Position numbers and translations under genes: made by a program. Below are positions 1 through 8,425 of a stretch of 64,000 nt of DNA, piece by piece. Numbering within the stretch: the stretch's first letter is position 1; each line of letters begins with the position of its first letter. Source of the DNA: Marinifilum_A sediminis (GTDB lineage: Bacteria > Bacteroidota > Bacteroidia > Bacteroidales > Marinifilaceae); the NCBI GenBank assembly GCA_947496465.1, contig CANMCX010000010.1, positions 1 through 64,000 on the forward strand, given 5' to 3'. The notes beneath the pieces are model-generated. The model searched no databases and was not told the origin of the DNA. It was given only the letters and a program-made list of their open reading frames with translations.

Positions 1-23
1 GAGAGTAGGTCGACGCCAACCTT
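1..23 (+). rRNA. rrf: 5S rRNA, 3' end only (partial)
   Basis: The window opens with GAGAGTAGGTCGACGCCAAC, which matches the conserved 3' end of Bacteroidota 5S rRNA (the usual form is GAGAGTAGGTCG.CGCC). It is followed at once by a strong intrinsic terminator, as expected at the end of an rRNA operon. The body of the gene and the rest of the operon lie upstream of the window. The exact last base is uncertain by a few nucleotides. Confidence 0.8.
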
Positions 24-24
24 T

Positions 25-67
25 AAAAAGAGTCTTATTCCAAATGGAGTAAGACTCTTTTTTTTTT
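25..67 (+). terminator. Intrinsic terminator of the rRNA operon
   Basis: Stem arms AAAGAGTCTTA and TAAGACTCTTT enclose a loop of about 12 nt and are followed by a run of about ten T. The genes on the right are on the minus strand and end at 126, so this terminator serves only the + strand rRNA transcript. Confidence 0.9.
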
Positions 68-125
68 GTTCTTTTTTTAGAAAACAATACCTTTTAAAGG
101 TAAAATCAGAGGTAGTAATTTACAA

Positions 126-836
126 TTAATTAAATGGTGTGTTTAGTTCGAGCAATCTAAATCCACTACCATGAATGTTCTCAATAGATAAGTTAGGATC
201 TGCTTTTAAATACTTCCTAAGTTTTGTTATATATACATCCATACTTCGTGTTGTATAGAAATTATCATCTCCCCAAATTGCTTTTAACGCATTTTCTCTT
301 GGTAGAATTTGATTTAGGTTTTGTGTTAATAACTTTAACAATTCAGATTCTTTAGGTGATAGTTTTTCTTCTTTATTATTAATGGTAAGAATTCTTAAGT
401 TTGAATCGAAACTAAACTTCCCAATTTTGAATGAGGTTAGTTTATTTTGCTTAGTGCTTCCCTTTTGACGTGAAAGTATTGCGTGAATTTTATAAATTAA
501 AAGTTCCGAATCGAAGGGTTTGGTTATGTAATCATCAGCTCCTAAACGATATCCTTGAATAATATCTTCCTTTAAGCTTTTGGCAGTTAAAAATATAATA
601 GGAATATCAGAATTAATAGTTTTAATTTCTTTTGCCAATGTAAATCCATCCATTTCTGGCATCATAACATCTAAAATACAAAGATCGTAATTGTCGTTTT
701 TAAATTCTTCTAAGCCAATTTTACCGTTAATACAAAGTTTAACCTTAAAATCTGAAATCTCTAGATAGTTCTTCATTACGGCACCAAAATTGGTTTCATC
801 CTCTACCAATAATATGTTAATTTCATTTTTCATCAT
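126..836 (-). CDS. OmpR/PhoB-family response regulator (RprY-like)
   Basis: Cytoplasmic DNA-binding response regulator of 236 residues. The receiver domain (about 6-120) shows the acidic pair E12/D13, phosphoacceptor D56 in LDVMMP, T84 in FLTAKS and K106 in ITKPF. A winged-helix trans_reg_C domain follows (about 135-230). Its ATG (834-836) overlaps the TGA of the upstream kinase gene (833-835), so the pair is translationally coupled and almost certainly cognate. The tandem ATG-ATG leaves the start ambiguous by one codon. It closely resembles the regulator at 23429-24115, so the window holds two paralogous systems. Target genes are unknown; the RprY name is by family resemblance. Confidence 0.93.
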   Translation of the reverse strand: MMKNEINILLVEDETNFGAVMKNYLEISDFKVKLCINGKIGLEEFKNDNYDLCILDVMMPEMDGFTLAKEIKTINSDIPIIFLTAKSLKEDIIQGYRLGADDYITKPFDSELLIYKIHAILSRQKGSTKQNKLTSFKIGKFSFDSNLRILTINNKEEKLSPKESELLKLLTQNLNQILPRENALKAIWGDDNFYTTRSMDVYITKLRKYLKADPNLSIENIHGSGFRLLELNTPFN

Positions 837-2428
837 AAATTATTTAGAGGTAGGTTAATAATTATGCTTGTTCCATTACCTTTTTTACTTACAACGTTGA
901 TACTTCCTTGATGCTTTTCTATTACTAACTTAACGTAATTTAAACCTAAACCGAATCCTTTCACACTGTGGATATTTCCGGTTTCAGCTCTATAGAATTT
1001 TTTAAAGATCTTTTTTACTATATCTGGATTCATTCCTATTCCATGATCGCTTATTGTCACTACTATCTCCTTTTCGTTATTAGATGTTTCTATTTCAATC
1101 AGGGGGTTATTGTCGGAATATTTAATTGCGTTATCAAATAAATTAAAAAGAGCATTTATAAAATGAACTTCGTCAACTTTTACAATATCATTTAGTGCCG
1201 ATAAGTTGGTTGTTATTTTTCCATTTTTTTCATCAATTTGAAGCTGGATGTGTTCTGTGGCTTTCTGAATAATCTCATTTAAATGACAATTCTGTGGATT
1301 TAATTCGATTTCGTGTTTCCCAAATAATGACAGTTGAAGAATATTCTCAACTTGTTTGTTCATTCTGAAATTCTCATCTTTTATAATTCCCGTAAAATAT
1401 CTTATTCGATCTGGGTTTCCAATAACTTTTGGATTGTTAATAGAGTCTGATGCAAGACCAATTGTGGCAATTGGAGTTTTGAATTCGTGAGTAATATTAT
1501 TTATAAAATCGGATTTAATATCGCTGATACGTTTTTGTTTTAAAATGAAAAATACTGCATTTATGAAAGTAATGATAATGAATAGTGTAAATATTCCAGA
1601 TAATAGAAGCAGTGGTAAAATTGATTTGTAAACCAGATTAAAACTATTCGGTAGATTAATTGATAATAATCTGTTTGTTTTAAAAATATCATTTGGAAAT
1701 AGACTGACTTGATAATTTGATTCTTTTAATTTCTGATTGAATAATGAATCGGAACTGTGAATTATATTGTTTGTTTTCCCATCTACAATTGCAAAGCTAA
1801 AATCAGATACTATATTGAAATTATCTAATTCTGATTGGATAAGATTAGGTAATTTTTTAAGGTTTATTCTATTTTCAACAGAAATATCTTTTGACTTAAA
1901 TTTATAAATTACTTTTTCAAAAATATTTTCTATTTGTTTTTCTTTATTAAATCTTCGGATGAGAGTGTCTTTGGTTGTGACCTCTACGTTGATATTAAAA
2001 TTAGAGTCGGATTGTAATTTTGGATGCCATACATTAACAGATGCACTGTTCGATGCTTCCATTACTATTACTTGGGTATCTGATTGTATTATTTGAGGTT
2101 TTTTGTTTTTTAACTTTTTGCTTGTTCGAATGTTGATATGAGAATGATGTGAATCCTGATTATCATCGATAAATTGACGAATTTCACGAATTTCATTATT
2201 TTCTAATTTATTATCAGGGATAGAATGTAATTCTTCCCCAATTAAAAAAACAGATTCTTCCTCTTCAAGATTATTAACAACCTTACGAAGCATTGTATTG
2301 ATATTTGTTTGAAAGGTTCTTTCTTCAATTTCAACGGCATTTCTTATCCAAAGAACTTGAACTAGTATTATTCCCAAAAGAGAAATACTCATTAATACGA
2401 TTAAAACACTTATGACCTTTTTATTCAT
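833..2428 (-). CDS. Membrane sensor histidine kinase (RprX-like)
   Basis: Sensor kinase of 531 residues from the preferred ATG at 2428. An upstream in-frame ATG at 2485 would add 19 residues with no signal character; starting at MNKKVISV puts a transmembrane helix directly at the N-terminus. A periplasmic domain of about 240 residues without a recognised fold lies between the two membrane segments. The cytoplasmic part has the H-box ITHEFKTP with H314, an N-box NLFDNAIKYS, a G1 box ISDHGIGM and a G2 box GFGLGLNY. It presumably phosphorylates the overlapping response regulator. A -7-like TAAATTTG lies on the minus strand at 2461-2468. Signal unknown. Confidence 0.92.
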   Translation of the reverse strand: MNKKVISVLIVLMSISLLGIILVQVLWIRNAVEIEERTFQTNINTMLRKVVNNLEEEESVFLIGEELHSIPDNKLENNEIREIRQFIDDNQDSHHSHINIRTSKKLKNKKPQIIQSDTQVIVMEASNSASVNVWHPKLQSDSNFNINVEVTTKDTLIRRFNKEKQIENIFEKVIYKFKSKDISVENRINLKKLPNLIQSELDNFNIVSDFSFAIVDGKTNNIIHSSDSLFNQKLKESNYQVSLFPNDIFKTNRLLSINLPNSFNLVYKSILPLLLLSGIFTLFIIITFINAVFFILKQKRISDIKSDFINNITHEFKTPIATIGLASDSINNPKVIGNPDRIRYFTGIIKDENFRMNKQVENILQLSLFGKHEIELNPQNCHLNEIIQKATEHIQLQIDEKNGKITTNLSALNDIVKVDEVHFINALFNLFDNAIKYSDNNPLIEIETSNNEKEIVVTISDHGIGMNPDIVKKIFKKFYRAETGNIHSVKGFGLGLNYVKLVIEKHQGSINVVSKKGNGTSIIINLPLNNL

Positions 2429-2528
2429 ATTTTTATATAAATGCATTTGAAGATACATTACAAATTTACAACCTGCAAAGTGCAAGCTGAGTTAAGATCT
2501 TCCTAATAATCCTTAAAGAAAAGTTAAA

Positions 2529-2556
2529 GCATAAAAAAAGGGACTACAAAAGTCCC
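2529..2556 (-). terminator. Terminator overlapping the end of kdsB
   Basis: On the minus strand the stem GGGACT / AGTCCC overlaps the kdsB stop codon (2544-2546) and is followed by seven T and then ATGC. The coding 3' end therefore doubles as the terminator stem. Confidence 0.8.
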
Positions 2557-3293
2557 ATTTCTTTAATTCGTTCTAAATCTTCAGGAGTATCAATTCCTAT
2601 TGATTCATGTTCTGTAATTTCGGTTTGTATCCAATAGCCATTTTCCAGCCATCGTAGTTGTTCTAGTGATTCTGAAAGTTCCAAGCTGCTTTGTTCCAAT
2701 TTAGTTACTTCCATTAATACATTTAGCTGATAGGCATACATTCCTATATGCTTGTAATAAGTTCCTTTTTCTAACCAGGCTTCTTTTTCTATTCCTCTTA
2801 AATATGGAATTGGCGAACGGCTAAAGTACAAGGCTTTTTTATCCTTACTGATTATGGCTTTAACTTTATTTGGATCGAAGATTTCGCTCTCTTCCGAAAT
2901 ACGCTTAACAAGTGTGGCAATTTGTGTTGAATCCTTACTGAAACATTTTTTCACCGCATCAATTTGTTCTGCCTGAATGAAAGGTTCATCGCCTTGTATG
3001 TTGATAATAACATCATATTGGACTGATGATGTTGCAATAATTTTAGTGGCAGCTTCGGCAATTCGATCTGTTCCACTTTGATGATCAGGAGATGTCATAA
3101 TTACATTTCCTCCAAAAGATTCAACAACTTCTTTAATTTTTACGTCATCAGTTGCAACCCAAACATCTTTTATGGCTGAAAGAGTTTGTTCATAAACTCT
3201 TTGTATCATTGGTTTCCCATTTATATCAGCAAGAGGTTTTCCAGGGAAACGTGTGGATGCATATCTTGCGGGAATAATTCCTAAAAATTTCAT
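2544..3293 (-). CDS. kdsB: 3-deoxy-manno-octulosonate cytidylyltransferase
   Basis: Activates Kdo with CTP to CMP-Kdo and pyrophosphate, the step before Kdo transfer to lipid A in LPS inner-core assembly; cytoplasmic. The 249 residues are the usual family length. The N-terminal signature PARYASTRFPGKPL (8-21) forms the CTP-binding loop, and GDEPF (101-105) is the conserved acidic nucleotide/metal site. The ATG at 3293 gives a complete N-terminus. It sits between two signalling genes and shares the envelope theme of the block with the LptE-like gene at 5944. The terminator at its 3' end separates it from the two-component genes. Confidence 0.97.
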   Translation of the reverse strand: MKFLGIIPARYASTRFPGKPLADINGKPMIQRVYEQTLSAIKDVWVATDDVKIKEVVESFGGNVIMTSPDHQSGTDRIAEAATKIIATSSVQYDVIINIQGDEPFIQAEQIDAVKKCFSKDSTQIATLVKRISEESEIFDPNKVKAIISKDKKALYFSRSPIPYLRGIEKEAWLEKGTYYKHIGMYAYQLNVLMEVTKLEQSSLELSESLEQLRWLENGYWIQTEITEHESIGIDTPEDLERIKEMGLL

Positions 3294-3318
3294 CAGTATA
3301 TATTTTACCGTAGTTAGA

Positions 3319-4485
3319 TTACTTTGGCAAAGTAAATAAAAATTCGGAACCTTCCCCTAACGTACTCTTGGCAATAATTTCTCCTCCATGTCCTAAAACA
3401 ATTTTTTTAGCAATGGCAAGTCCTAGACCAGTACTGCTTTCGTTAGCCGTGGTTTTAGCACTGGTTTTTCCAAATTCGGTGAACAATTTCGAAAGTTCTT
3501 GCTCAGGAATACCAACCCCTTGATCTTTTACCGAAATTTCTATGTGTGTATCGTTCTCGATTAAATTAATTGCTATTTGCGTATTGGGATTTGAATATTT
3601 TATGGCATTACTTAATAAGTTGTGTAACACTTGTTCAATTTTACTTTTATCTAATTCTATATTTCTAGAATGAATATTTGGTTTAAAGTCAATTTCAATG
3701 TTCTTTTTCCGTGCAAATACTTTGTTTATTTTGATAACATGAGCAACAACATTTTGAATGTCTTCATGTTTTTTTTCTAACTCTAATTTACCCAATTCAA
3801 TTTTTGAAATGTCGAGTAAGTCGTTCAAAAGTTGAAGTGAAAATTGACTACTGTCTTTAATTAGGGAAAGAAATTCTTCTTTTTCTTCTTTAGGGAAATC
3901 ATTTCCTGATTCCAATAAAATCTCTGAAAAGGAATTAATTGCACCTATAGGATTACGAAGATCGTGAGCAGCTACACCTAAAAACTTTGACTTTTGTTCG
4001 TTAAGCACTTGTAAGGTTTTATTTTGCTCTTCGAGTTGTTTTTTTCTTCCTTCCAATTCGGTAAGGTCATCAACGATTATCAATGCATATTTTTTACCAT
4101 CAAAACCGATGTATTTTGTTGTATATAAAAAGTGTTTTGTAGATTTATTTGTTTGATCGTAAAAATCTCTAGTAAGTTTTCGTTTGTAGGAGGGGATTTT
4201 CTCCGACATAGCTTTTAGAATATCTTTTCTTAACTTACAGGTTTGGCAATAGGGAGTTGTTCCACAATCTGCATTTGCATCCATTGCTATTGCACAGCCA
4301 ATTGCGTTACCACATAATTTTCCTAAAATCTGTTCTTCTCTTTTTTGAAATAAGATGGAAAAGGAATCGTTAACATTTTCAACTTTGGCATTTTGATCAA
4401 CAATGAAAAGAGCTGATGTAATGTTATCGAAAAGAATGTTTAAAAACTCATTGGATTCTTTGAGATTTTCTAGTTGTAATGCCAT
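3319..4485 (-). CDS. Soluble PAS-domain histidine kinase with a cysteine cluster
   Basis: A 388-residue kinase with no transmembrane segment, so it probably senses a cytoplasmic signal. An N-terminal PAS domain (about 10-145) carries five cysteines, C58, C64, C74, C80 and C83, in a CGN..GC / CGTTPYCQTC arrangement that looks able to bind metal, an iron-sulfur cluster, or to form redox disulfides. A short coiled coil (about 145-165) leads to the H-box AAHDLRNP (H174) and a complete HATPase (NLLSNAIKYS, VKDQGVGI, STGLGLAI). There is no response regulator beside it; the divergent neighbour is a sigma-54 activator without a receiver. Redox or metal sensing is inference from the cysteines only. 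Confidence 0.9.
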   Translation of the reverse strand: MALQLENLKESNEFLNILFDNITSALFIVDQNAKVENVNDSFSILFQKREEQILGKLCGNAIGCAIAMDANADCGTTPYCQTCKLRKDILKAMSEKIPSYKRKLTRDFYDQTNKSTKHFLYTTKYIGFDGKKYALIIVDDLTELEGRKKQLEEQNKTLQVLNEQKSKFLGVAAHDLRNPIGAINSFSEILLESGNDFPKEEKEEFLSLIKDSSQFSLQLLNDLLDISKIELGKLELEKKHEDIQNVVAHVIKINKVFARKKNIEIDFKPNIHSRNIELDKSKIEQVLHNLLSNAIKYSNPNTQIAINLIENDTHIEISVKDQGVGIPEQELSKLFTEFGKTSAKTTANESSTGLGLAIAKKIVLGHGGEIIAKSTLGEGSEFLFTLPK

Positions 4486-4677
4486 GTTGCGTTATTTTAA
4501 AGTTATTCCACTAGCTTTTTATTACGCTGTGATGGGAAAAAGGATACTAAAAATTAACATTCTTTAGCGATATTAGACTAGTTAGAAGAATCAACTAAAA
4601 GTAAAAAGTAGTAATTTTGTCAGGTAGTCTGTAAAAATTACAGGTTTAAGGAAATTGTCTTTTAGATTTATAATTTG

Positions 4678-5919
4678 ATGGATGTACAAAAAATAAAACA
4701 GAGATTTGGAATTATAGGAAATTCCTATGCATTAAGTCGTGCTATTGACATTGCAGTGCAAGTTGCACCTACTGATTTGTCTGTATTAATTACTGGAGAA
4801 AGTGGAACAGGTAAAGAAGTATTCCCACAATTAATTCATCAATATAGTGCGAGAAAGCATGCTCCTTACATTGCAGTTAACTGTGGAGCAATTCCTGAGG
4901 GTACAATTGATTCAGAACTTTTCGGTCATGAAAAAGGGGCTTTTACCGGAGCATTATCGGATAGAAAAGGATATTTTGAGGTTGCCAATAAGGGAACTAT
5001 ATTTCTGGATGAAATAGGTGAGTTACCACTATCAACACAAGTTCGATTATTGCGTGTTTTGGAGACTGGAGAATTCATAAAAGTTGGATCATCAAAAGTT
5101 CTTAAAACGAATGTTCGTGTGGTTGCCGCAACAAATGTGAATATTCCTAAATCGGTACAAGAGGGGAAATTTAGAGAGGATTTATTTTACAGGCTGAATA
5201 CTGTGCCTATAAATATGCCACCACTAAGAGAAAGACAAGAAGATATACATTTGCTTTTTAGAAAATTTGCACAAGATTTTGCTGAGAAATATAGAATGCC
5301 ACCTTTACGTTTGGATGAAGGTGCACAACAAGTTTTAAAATCCTATCGATGGCCAGGAAATATTAGACAGCTAAAGAATATAACCGAACAAATTTCTATT
5401 ATCGAAAAGGAGAGACATATTGGTATTGAAAATCTTCAAACCTATCTGCCAGTAAATGATGAACAGCTATTGCCTGCGATTTATTCTGATACTAAAAGTC
5501 AGGAGAAAAGCTTTTCTTCGGAAAGAGAGATTCTTTATCAGGTTTTGTTTGATATGAAAAAGGATATGTCGGATTTGAAAAAACTAGTTTTTGATTTAAT
5601 GCAAAAAAGCGGGGATTCATCGGATTTACAGAAAGATAATGCAGTTTTGATTAGAAAACTATATGAAGATCAGGATATGGATATTCTTCAGCATCAACCT
5701 GTGAATCAACCTCCAGTAAATATATCATCGGGTAATGATCCTGAAATACAGGATACTGAGGTATTTGTTGAAGAATCATTATCCTTGGAAGAAAAAGAAA
5801 TAGAATTGATTAAGAAAGCTCTTGACAAGCACAATGGAAAACGCAAATATGCTGCTCAGGATTTAGGTATTTCTGAACGAACTTTGTATCGTAAAATCAA
5901 AGAATACGATATCAACTAA
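4678..5919 (+). CDS. Sigma-54-dependent activator (AAA+ / Fis), no receiver domain
   Basis: Enhancer-binding activator of about 413 residues. The AAA+ domain begins almost at the N-terminus: Walker A GESGTGKE (about 40-47), the sigma-54 contact loop GAFTGA (about 87-92), Walker B GTIFLDE, and sensor motif FREDLFYRL. A linker of about 120 residues leads to a C-terminal Fis-type helix-turn-helix (NGKRKYAAQDLGISERTLYR). There is no regulatory N-terminal domain, so its activity must be set by expression, by a partner protein or by the linker. ATG at 4678 is preferred over TTG at 4675. A TAATTTTG -7-like box lies at 4612-4619. It heads an apparent operon with the LptE-like gene, a TPR-like gene and secG. 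Confidence 0.95.
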   Translation: MDVQKIKQRFGIIGNSYALSRAIDIAVQVAPTDLSVLITGESGTGKEVFPQLIHQYSARKHAPYIAVNCGAIPEGTIDSELFGHEKGAFTGALSDRKGYFEVANKGTIFLDEIGELPLSTQVRLLRVLETGEFIKVGSSKVLKTNVRVVAATNVNIPKSVQEGKFREDLFYRLNTVPINMPPLRERQEDIHLLFRKFAQDFAEKYRMPPLRLDEGAQQVLKSYRWPGNIRQLKNITEQISIIEKERHIGIENLQTYLPVNDEQLLPAIYSDTKSQEKSFSSEREILYQVLFDMKKDMSDLKKLVFDLMQKSGDSSDLQKDNAVLIRKLYEDQDMDILQHQPVNQPPVNISSGNDPEIQDTEVFVEESLSLEEKEIELIKKALDKHNGKRKYAAQDLGISERTLYRKIKEYDIN

Positions 5920-5943
5920 TATTAACAAATTATTGCTATTTTT

Positions 5944-6468
5944 ATGTTTCAATATATGAATTTGATTAAAGTACTTTTTTTAGGTTTTTGTCTAACTGTT
6001 GTAGTATCGGCATGTAGAGTGTCCTACTCGTTTACAGGAGGAACATTATCGGAGGGTGTGGAAACTTTTTCGGTACAATATTTTCCGAATAGAGCGCCAT
6101 TGGTAAATCCAAATTTAAGTGATCGATTTGTTGAAGAGCTGAAAGAAAAATTCAGAAGTCAAACAAGTTTAAATGAAGTTGTTGATACGGAAGGACATTT
6201 GAACTTTGATGGTGAAATAACTGGGTACAGAACACAAGCCTTAGACATAAAAGCTGGAGAAATTGCAGCAACAAACCGTTTGACTGTTACAATTAAAGTT
6301 CGTTTTACAAACGAGATTGAAAGTGAAAATGATTTCGATAAGAGTTTTTCTGCTTTTGGTGATTATGATAGTGCGAAACAGTTAACAGAAGTGGAAGATG
6401 CACTTTTAGAGGATATTTTAGAACAAATTATTGACGATATTTACAACGAATCTGTTGTGAACTGGTAA
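5944..6468 (+). CDS. lptE: LptE-family LPS-assembly lipoprotein
   Basis: Protein of 174 residues (170 from the alternative ATG at 5956) with a lipoprotein signal: a hydrophobic stretch ending VVVSAC, the cysteine being the lipidation site. The remainder resembles the Bacteroidota LptE family (YSFTGGTL near the mature N-terminus, FDGEITGY in the middle, an acidic C-terminal helix). LptE plugs the LptD barrel and helps insert LPS in the outer membrane. It lies 24 bp after the sigma-54 activator and 8 bp before the next gene, so it is co-transcribed. The family match is by motif and by the gene order activator-lptE-TPR-secG, which recurs in this phylum. Confidence 0.82.
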   Translation: MFQYMNLIKVLFLGFCLTVVVSACRVSYSFTGGTLSEGVETFSVQYFPNRAPLVNPNLSDRFVEELKEKFRSQTSLNEVVDTEGHLNFDGEITGYRTQALDIKAGEIAATNRLTVTIKVRFTNEIESENDFDKSFSAFGDYDSAKQLTEVEDALLEDILEQIIDDIYNESVVNW

Positions 6469-6476
6469 TTAAGGAT

Positions 6477-7517
6477 ATGGAGCATAGCACAATTAAAGAT
6501 TGGGTAAAGAACTCACAGAATATGGATAAATACAGTCATCGGGAATTAAAGTTCCTAATTGACAAGTATCCATTTTTTGAAGTAGCTCATTTATTGTTGC
6601 TAAAGAATCTTAACGATAGCAAGAGCATTCGTTTTAAGGAGGAACTTAAGAATTCTTCATTGCACATATCTAATCGTAGGCAATTATTTTTATTGTTGAA
6701 TGATAGATTGAGTCTTCGAAAATTTCAAAATGAAAAAGCAGATGATTTACTATCAGAAGATTTATCCATATCTGATATTGAATCCTCAAAAATTGATGAG
6801 TTAGAAAGTGTTGAATCGGTTTCAAAATCATCTATAAAAGATGAAATGGAAGAACAATTTGCGGATACGACTGATGCGAAAGGAGACGATATTTTTGAAT
6901 TGTCAGAAACTGCAGAAATTGAAGAAACATTGGTGCAAAGCGATTTTGTGCTAAACTCAGATATTGAGATTCTCGAATTATCGGAAAATGAAAATTCTAA
7001 AGATGATTTAGAAGATCAAAAAATAGAAGAAATTTCCAAAGAAGATCTGCTTATATCTGCTACAGAAGTATATCATATTGGATATGGTGGAAATCTATAT
7101 ACACTGGCTGATGATGATCAGCAGGAAGAAATTTCTAAAGATAAAAATCATAGTTTTACCGATTGGATTGAAGTTGTAAATAAGGATGAAGATTTAAAAC
7201 AGAAACAGGAGGAAGATTCTCCCGTTAAAAGGAAAAAGACTACAAAAAGTAAAGATCTTATTGATAATTTTATTCAGAACGAACCCAATATTCAGCGAAA
7301 TGTAAAAGTTGCTGATAAACAAGAGGATATTTCATTGGATAGTATACGTGATAATGACGGTTTTATGAGTGAAACTTTAGCATCTATCTACGTGAAGCAG
7401 AGGTTGTTTGATAAAGCTGTTGCGGTTTATGAGAAATTAGTGTTGAAATATCCCGAAAAAAACGCTTACTTTGCGAGTCAGATTGAGAAAATAGAAAAAT
7501 TAAAAAATAGTAAATAA
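6477..7517 (+). CDS. Unknown acidic protein with C-terminal TPR-like helices
   Basis: A 346-residue cytoplasmic protein with no signal peptide. Residues 1-80 are helical with a regular hydrophobic pattern (LIDKYPFFEVAHLLLLKNL). The middle (about 85-290) is low-complexity, rich in Asp, Glu, Ser and Lys and probably disordered. The last 45 residues form a TPR-like helical pair (ETLASIYVKQRLFDKAVAVYEKL). Its placement 8 bp after the lptE-like gene and 6 bp before secG points to one operon and possibly an envelope or secretion role, but no function can be assigned. Confidence 0.8.
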   Translation: MEHSTIKDWVKNSQNMDKYSHRELKFLIDKYPFFEVAHLLLLKNLNDSKSIRFKEELKNSSLHISNRRQLFLLLNDRLSLRKFQNEKADDLLSEDLSISDIESSKIDELESVESVSKSSIKDEMEEQFADTTDAKGDDIFELSETAEIEETLVQSDFVLNSDIEILELSENENSKDDLEDQKIEEISKEDLLISATEVYHIGYGGNLYTLADDDQQEEISKDKNHSFTDWIEVVNKDEDLKQKQEEDSPVKRKKTTKSKDLIDNFIQNEPNIQRNVKVADKQEDISLDSIRDNDGFMSETLASIYVKQRLFDKAVAVYEKLVLKYPEKNAYFASQIEKIEKLKNSK

Positions 7518-7523
7518 ATAAGT

Positions 7524-7865
7524 ATGTATACCTTTGTTTCAGTATTGATTTTAATAGTTTGTGTGCTTTTAGTCTTAATTGTACTAGTGCAAAACTCAAA
7601 AGGAGGTGGATTAGCATCTAACTTTTCATCTTCCAATCAGATTATGGGAGTTAAAAAAACGACCGATTTTCTTGAAAAAGCAACTTGGACTTTAGCAGGA
7701 AGTTTATTGTGCCTATGTCTTGTAGCCGCAATGACTATTGATCGCGAAGAAGTAAAAGAAGACAAGTCTGCTATCGAGCAACAATTGCAAGGTGAAGAGA
7801 AAGCTCCTGAAATGCCAGCTTTCCCAACTGATGCTCCTGCAACAGAGAAGGATACTGCGAAATAA
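7524..7865 (+). CDS. secG: Preprotein translocase subunit SecG
   Basis: Small accessory subunit of the SecYEG channel, 113 residues. The SecG core has two membrane helices (about 3-22 and 54-72) joined by the hallmark cytoplasmic loop NSKGGGLASNFSSSNQIMG. The C-terminal tail is acidic and low-complexity, common in Bacteroidota SecG. Last gene of the operon beginning at 4678; a perfect-stem terminator follows at 7895. Confidence 0.95.
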   Translation: MYTFVSVLILIVCVLLVLIVLVQNSKGGGLASNFSSSNQIMGVKKTTDFLEKATWTLAGSLLCLCLVAAMTIDREEVKEDKSAIEQQLQGEEKAPEMPAFPTDAPATEKDTAK

Positions 7866-7894
7866 GAAAGAACTTTTATTAAGCAAAATATTAA

Positions 7895-7932
7895 ATGTCA
7901 GTATGTCATATCATACTGACATTTTTTTGTGC
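7895..7932 (+). terminator. Terminator after secG
   Basis: Perfect 11-bp stem ATGTCAGTATG / CATACTGACAT, 6-nt loop, then seven T followed by GTGC. Ends the operon beginning at 4678. Confidence 0.93.
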
Positions 7933-7985
7933 CGTTATGTTCTTGTAATTCAGTATATTTATATTTCATTTTAAATTGAATTTCA

Positions 7986-8017
7986 ATTGATTACTTTTTT
8001 ATTGTGCTATAATTTTG
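7986..8017 (+). promoter_or_regulatory. Candidate groESL promoter (-33/-7)
   Basis: ATTG at 7986-7989, a 20-bp spacer and TAATTTTG at 8010-8017 match the Bacteroidota sigma-ABfr consensus TTTG-N19-TAnnTTTG. The start site would fall near 8023 and give a groES leader of about 90 nt. No CIRCE inverted repeat (TTAGCACTC-N9-GAGTGCTAA) is visible in the leader, so HrcA control is not indicated. Confidence 0.55.
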
Positions 8018-8115
8018 AATTCATTCTGAAAAAATGGCACTAAAATTTAATTGGCACAGATTGTGAAAGAGAATGTGTCGAAAATCGTAAATAATAACTT
8101 TAAATATTTTGAAAA

Positions 8116-8394
8116 ATGGCAGAATTAAAAGGTAAAATTCTTGCGGGAAAGATCCTAGTTGAGCCAATGGCTGCAGAAGAAAAAACTGTTAGTGGTATTA
8201 TTATTCCAGACTCAGCAAAAGAGAAACCATTACAAGGTAAAGTTGTTTTAACTGGTGCTGATAAAACAGATGAACCAATGGAAATAAATGTTGGTGATAC
8301 TGTTTTTTATGGTAAATATTCTGGTACAGAGTTAAACATTGGCGATGAAGATTATTTGTTGATGTCTCAATCTGATGTTTTGTATATCGCTTAA
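8116..8394 (+). CDS. groES: Co-chaperonin GroES
   Basis: The 92 residues are typical for GroES. The fold markers are the N-terminal GKILAGKILVEPM strand, the mobile loop region EEKTVSGIIIPDSA that docks on GroEL, and C-terminal EDYLLMSQSDVLYI. It forms the heptameric lid on GroEL. It lies 31 bp upstream of groEL in a bicistronic operon. Confidence 0.98.
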   Translation: MAELKGKILAGKILVEPMAAEEKTVSGIIIPDSAKEKPLQGKVVLTGADKTDEPMEINVGDTVFYGKYSGTELNIGDEDYLLMSQSDVLYIA

Positions 8395-8425
8395 TCTGAA
8401 AAAGAATTTTCAAAATTTATAAGAA

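Noticed and set aside
8052..8066. TGGCAC followed by GTGA upstream of groES, resembling a sigma-54 -24/-12 promoter
   Set aside because: The -12 element reads GTGA instead of TTGC, and a good -33/-7 promoter lies just upstream at 7986-8017.
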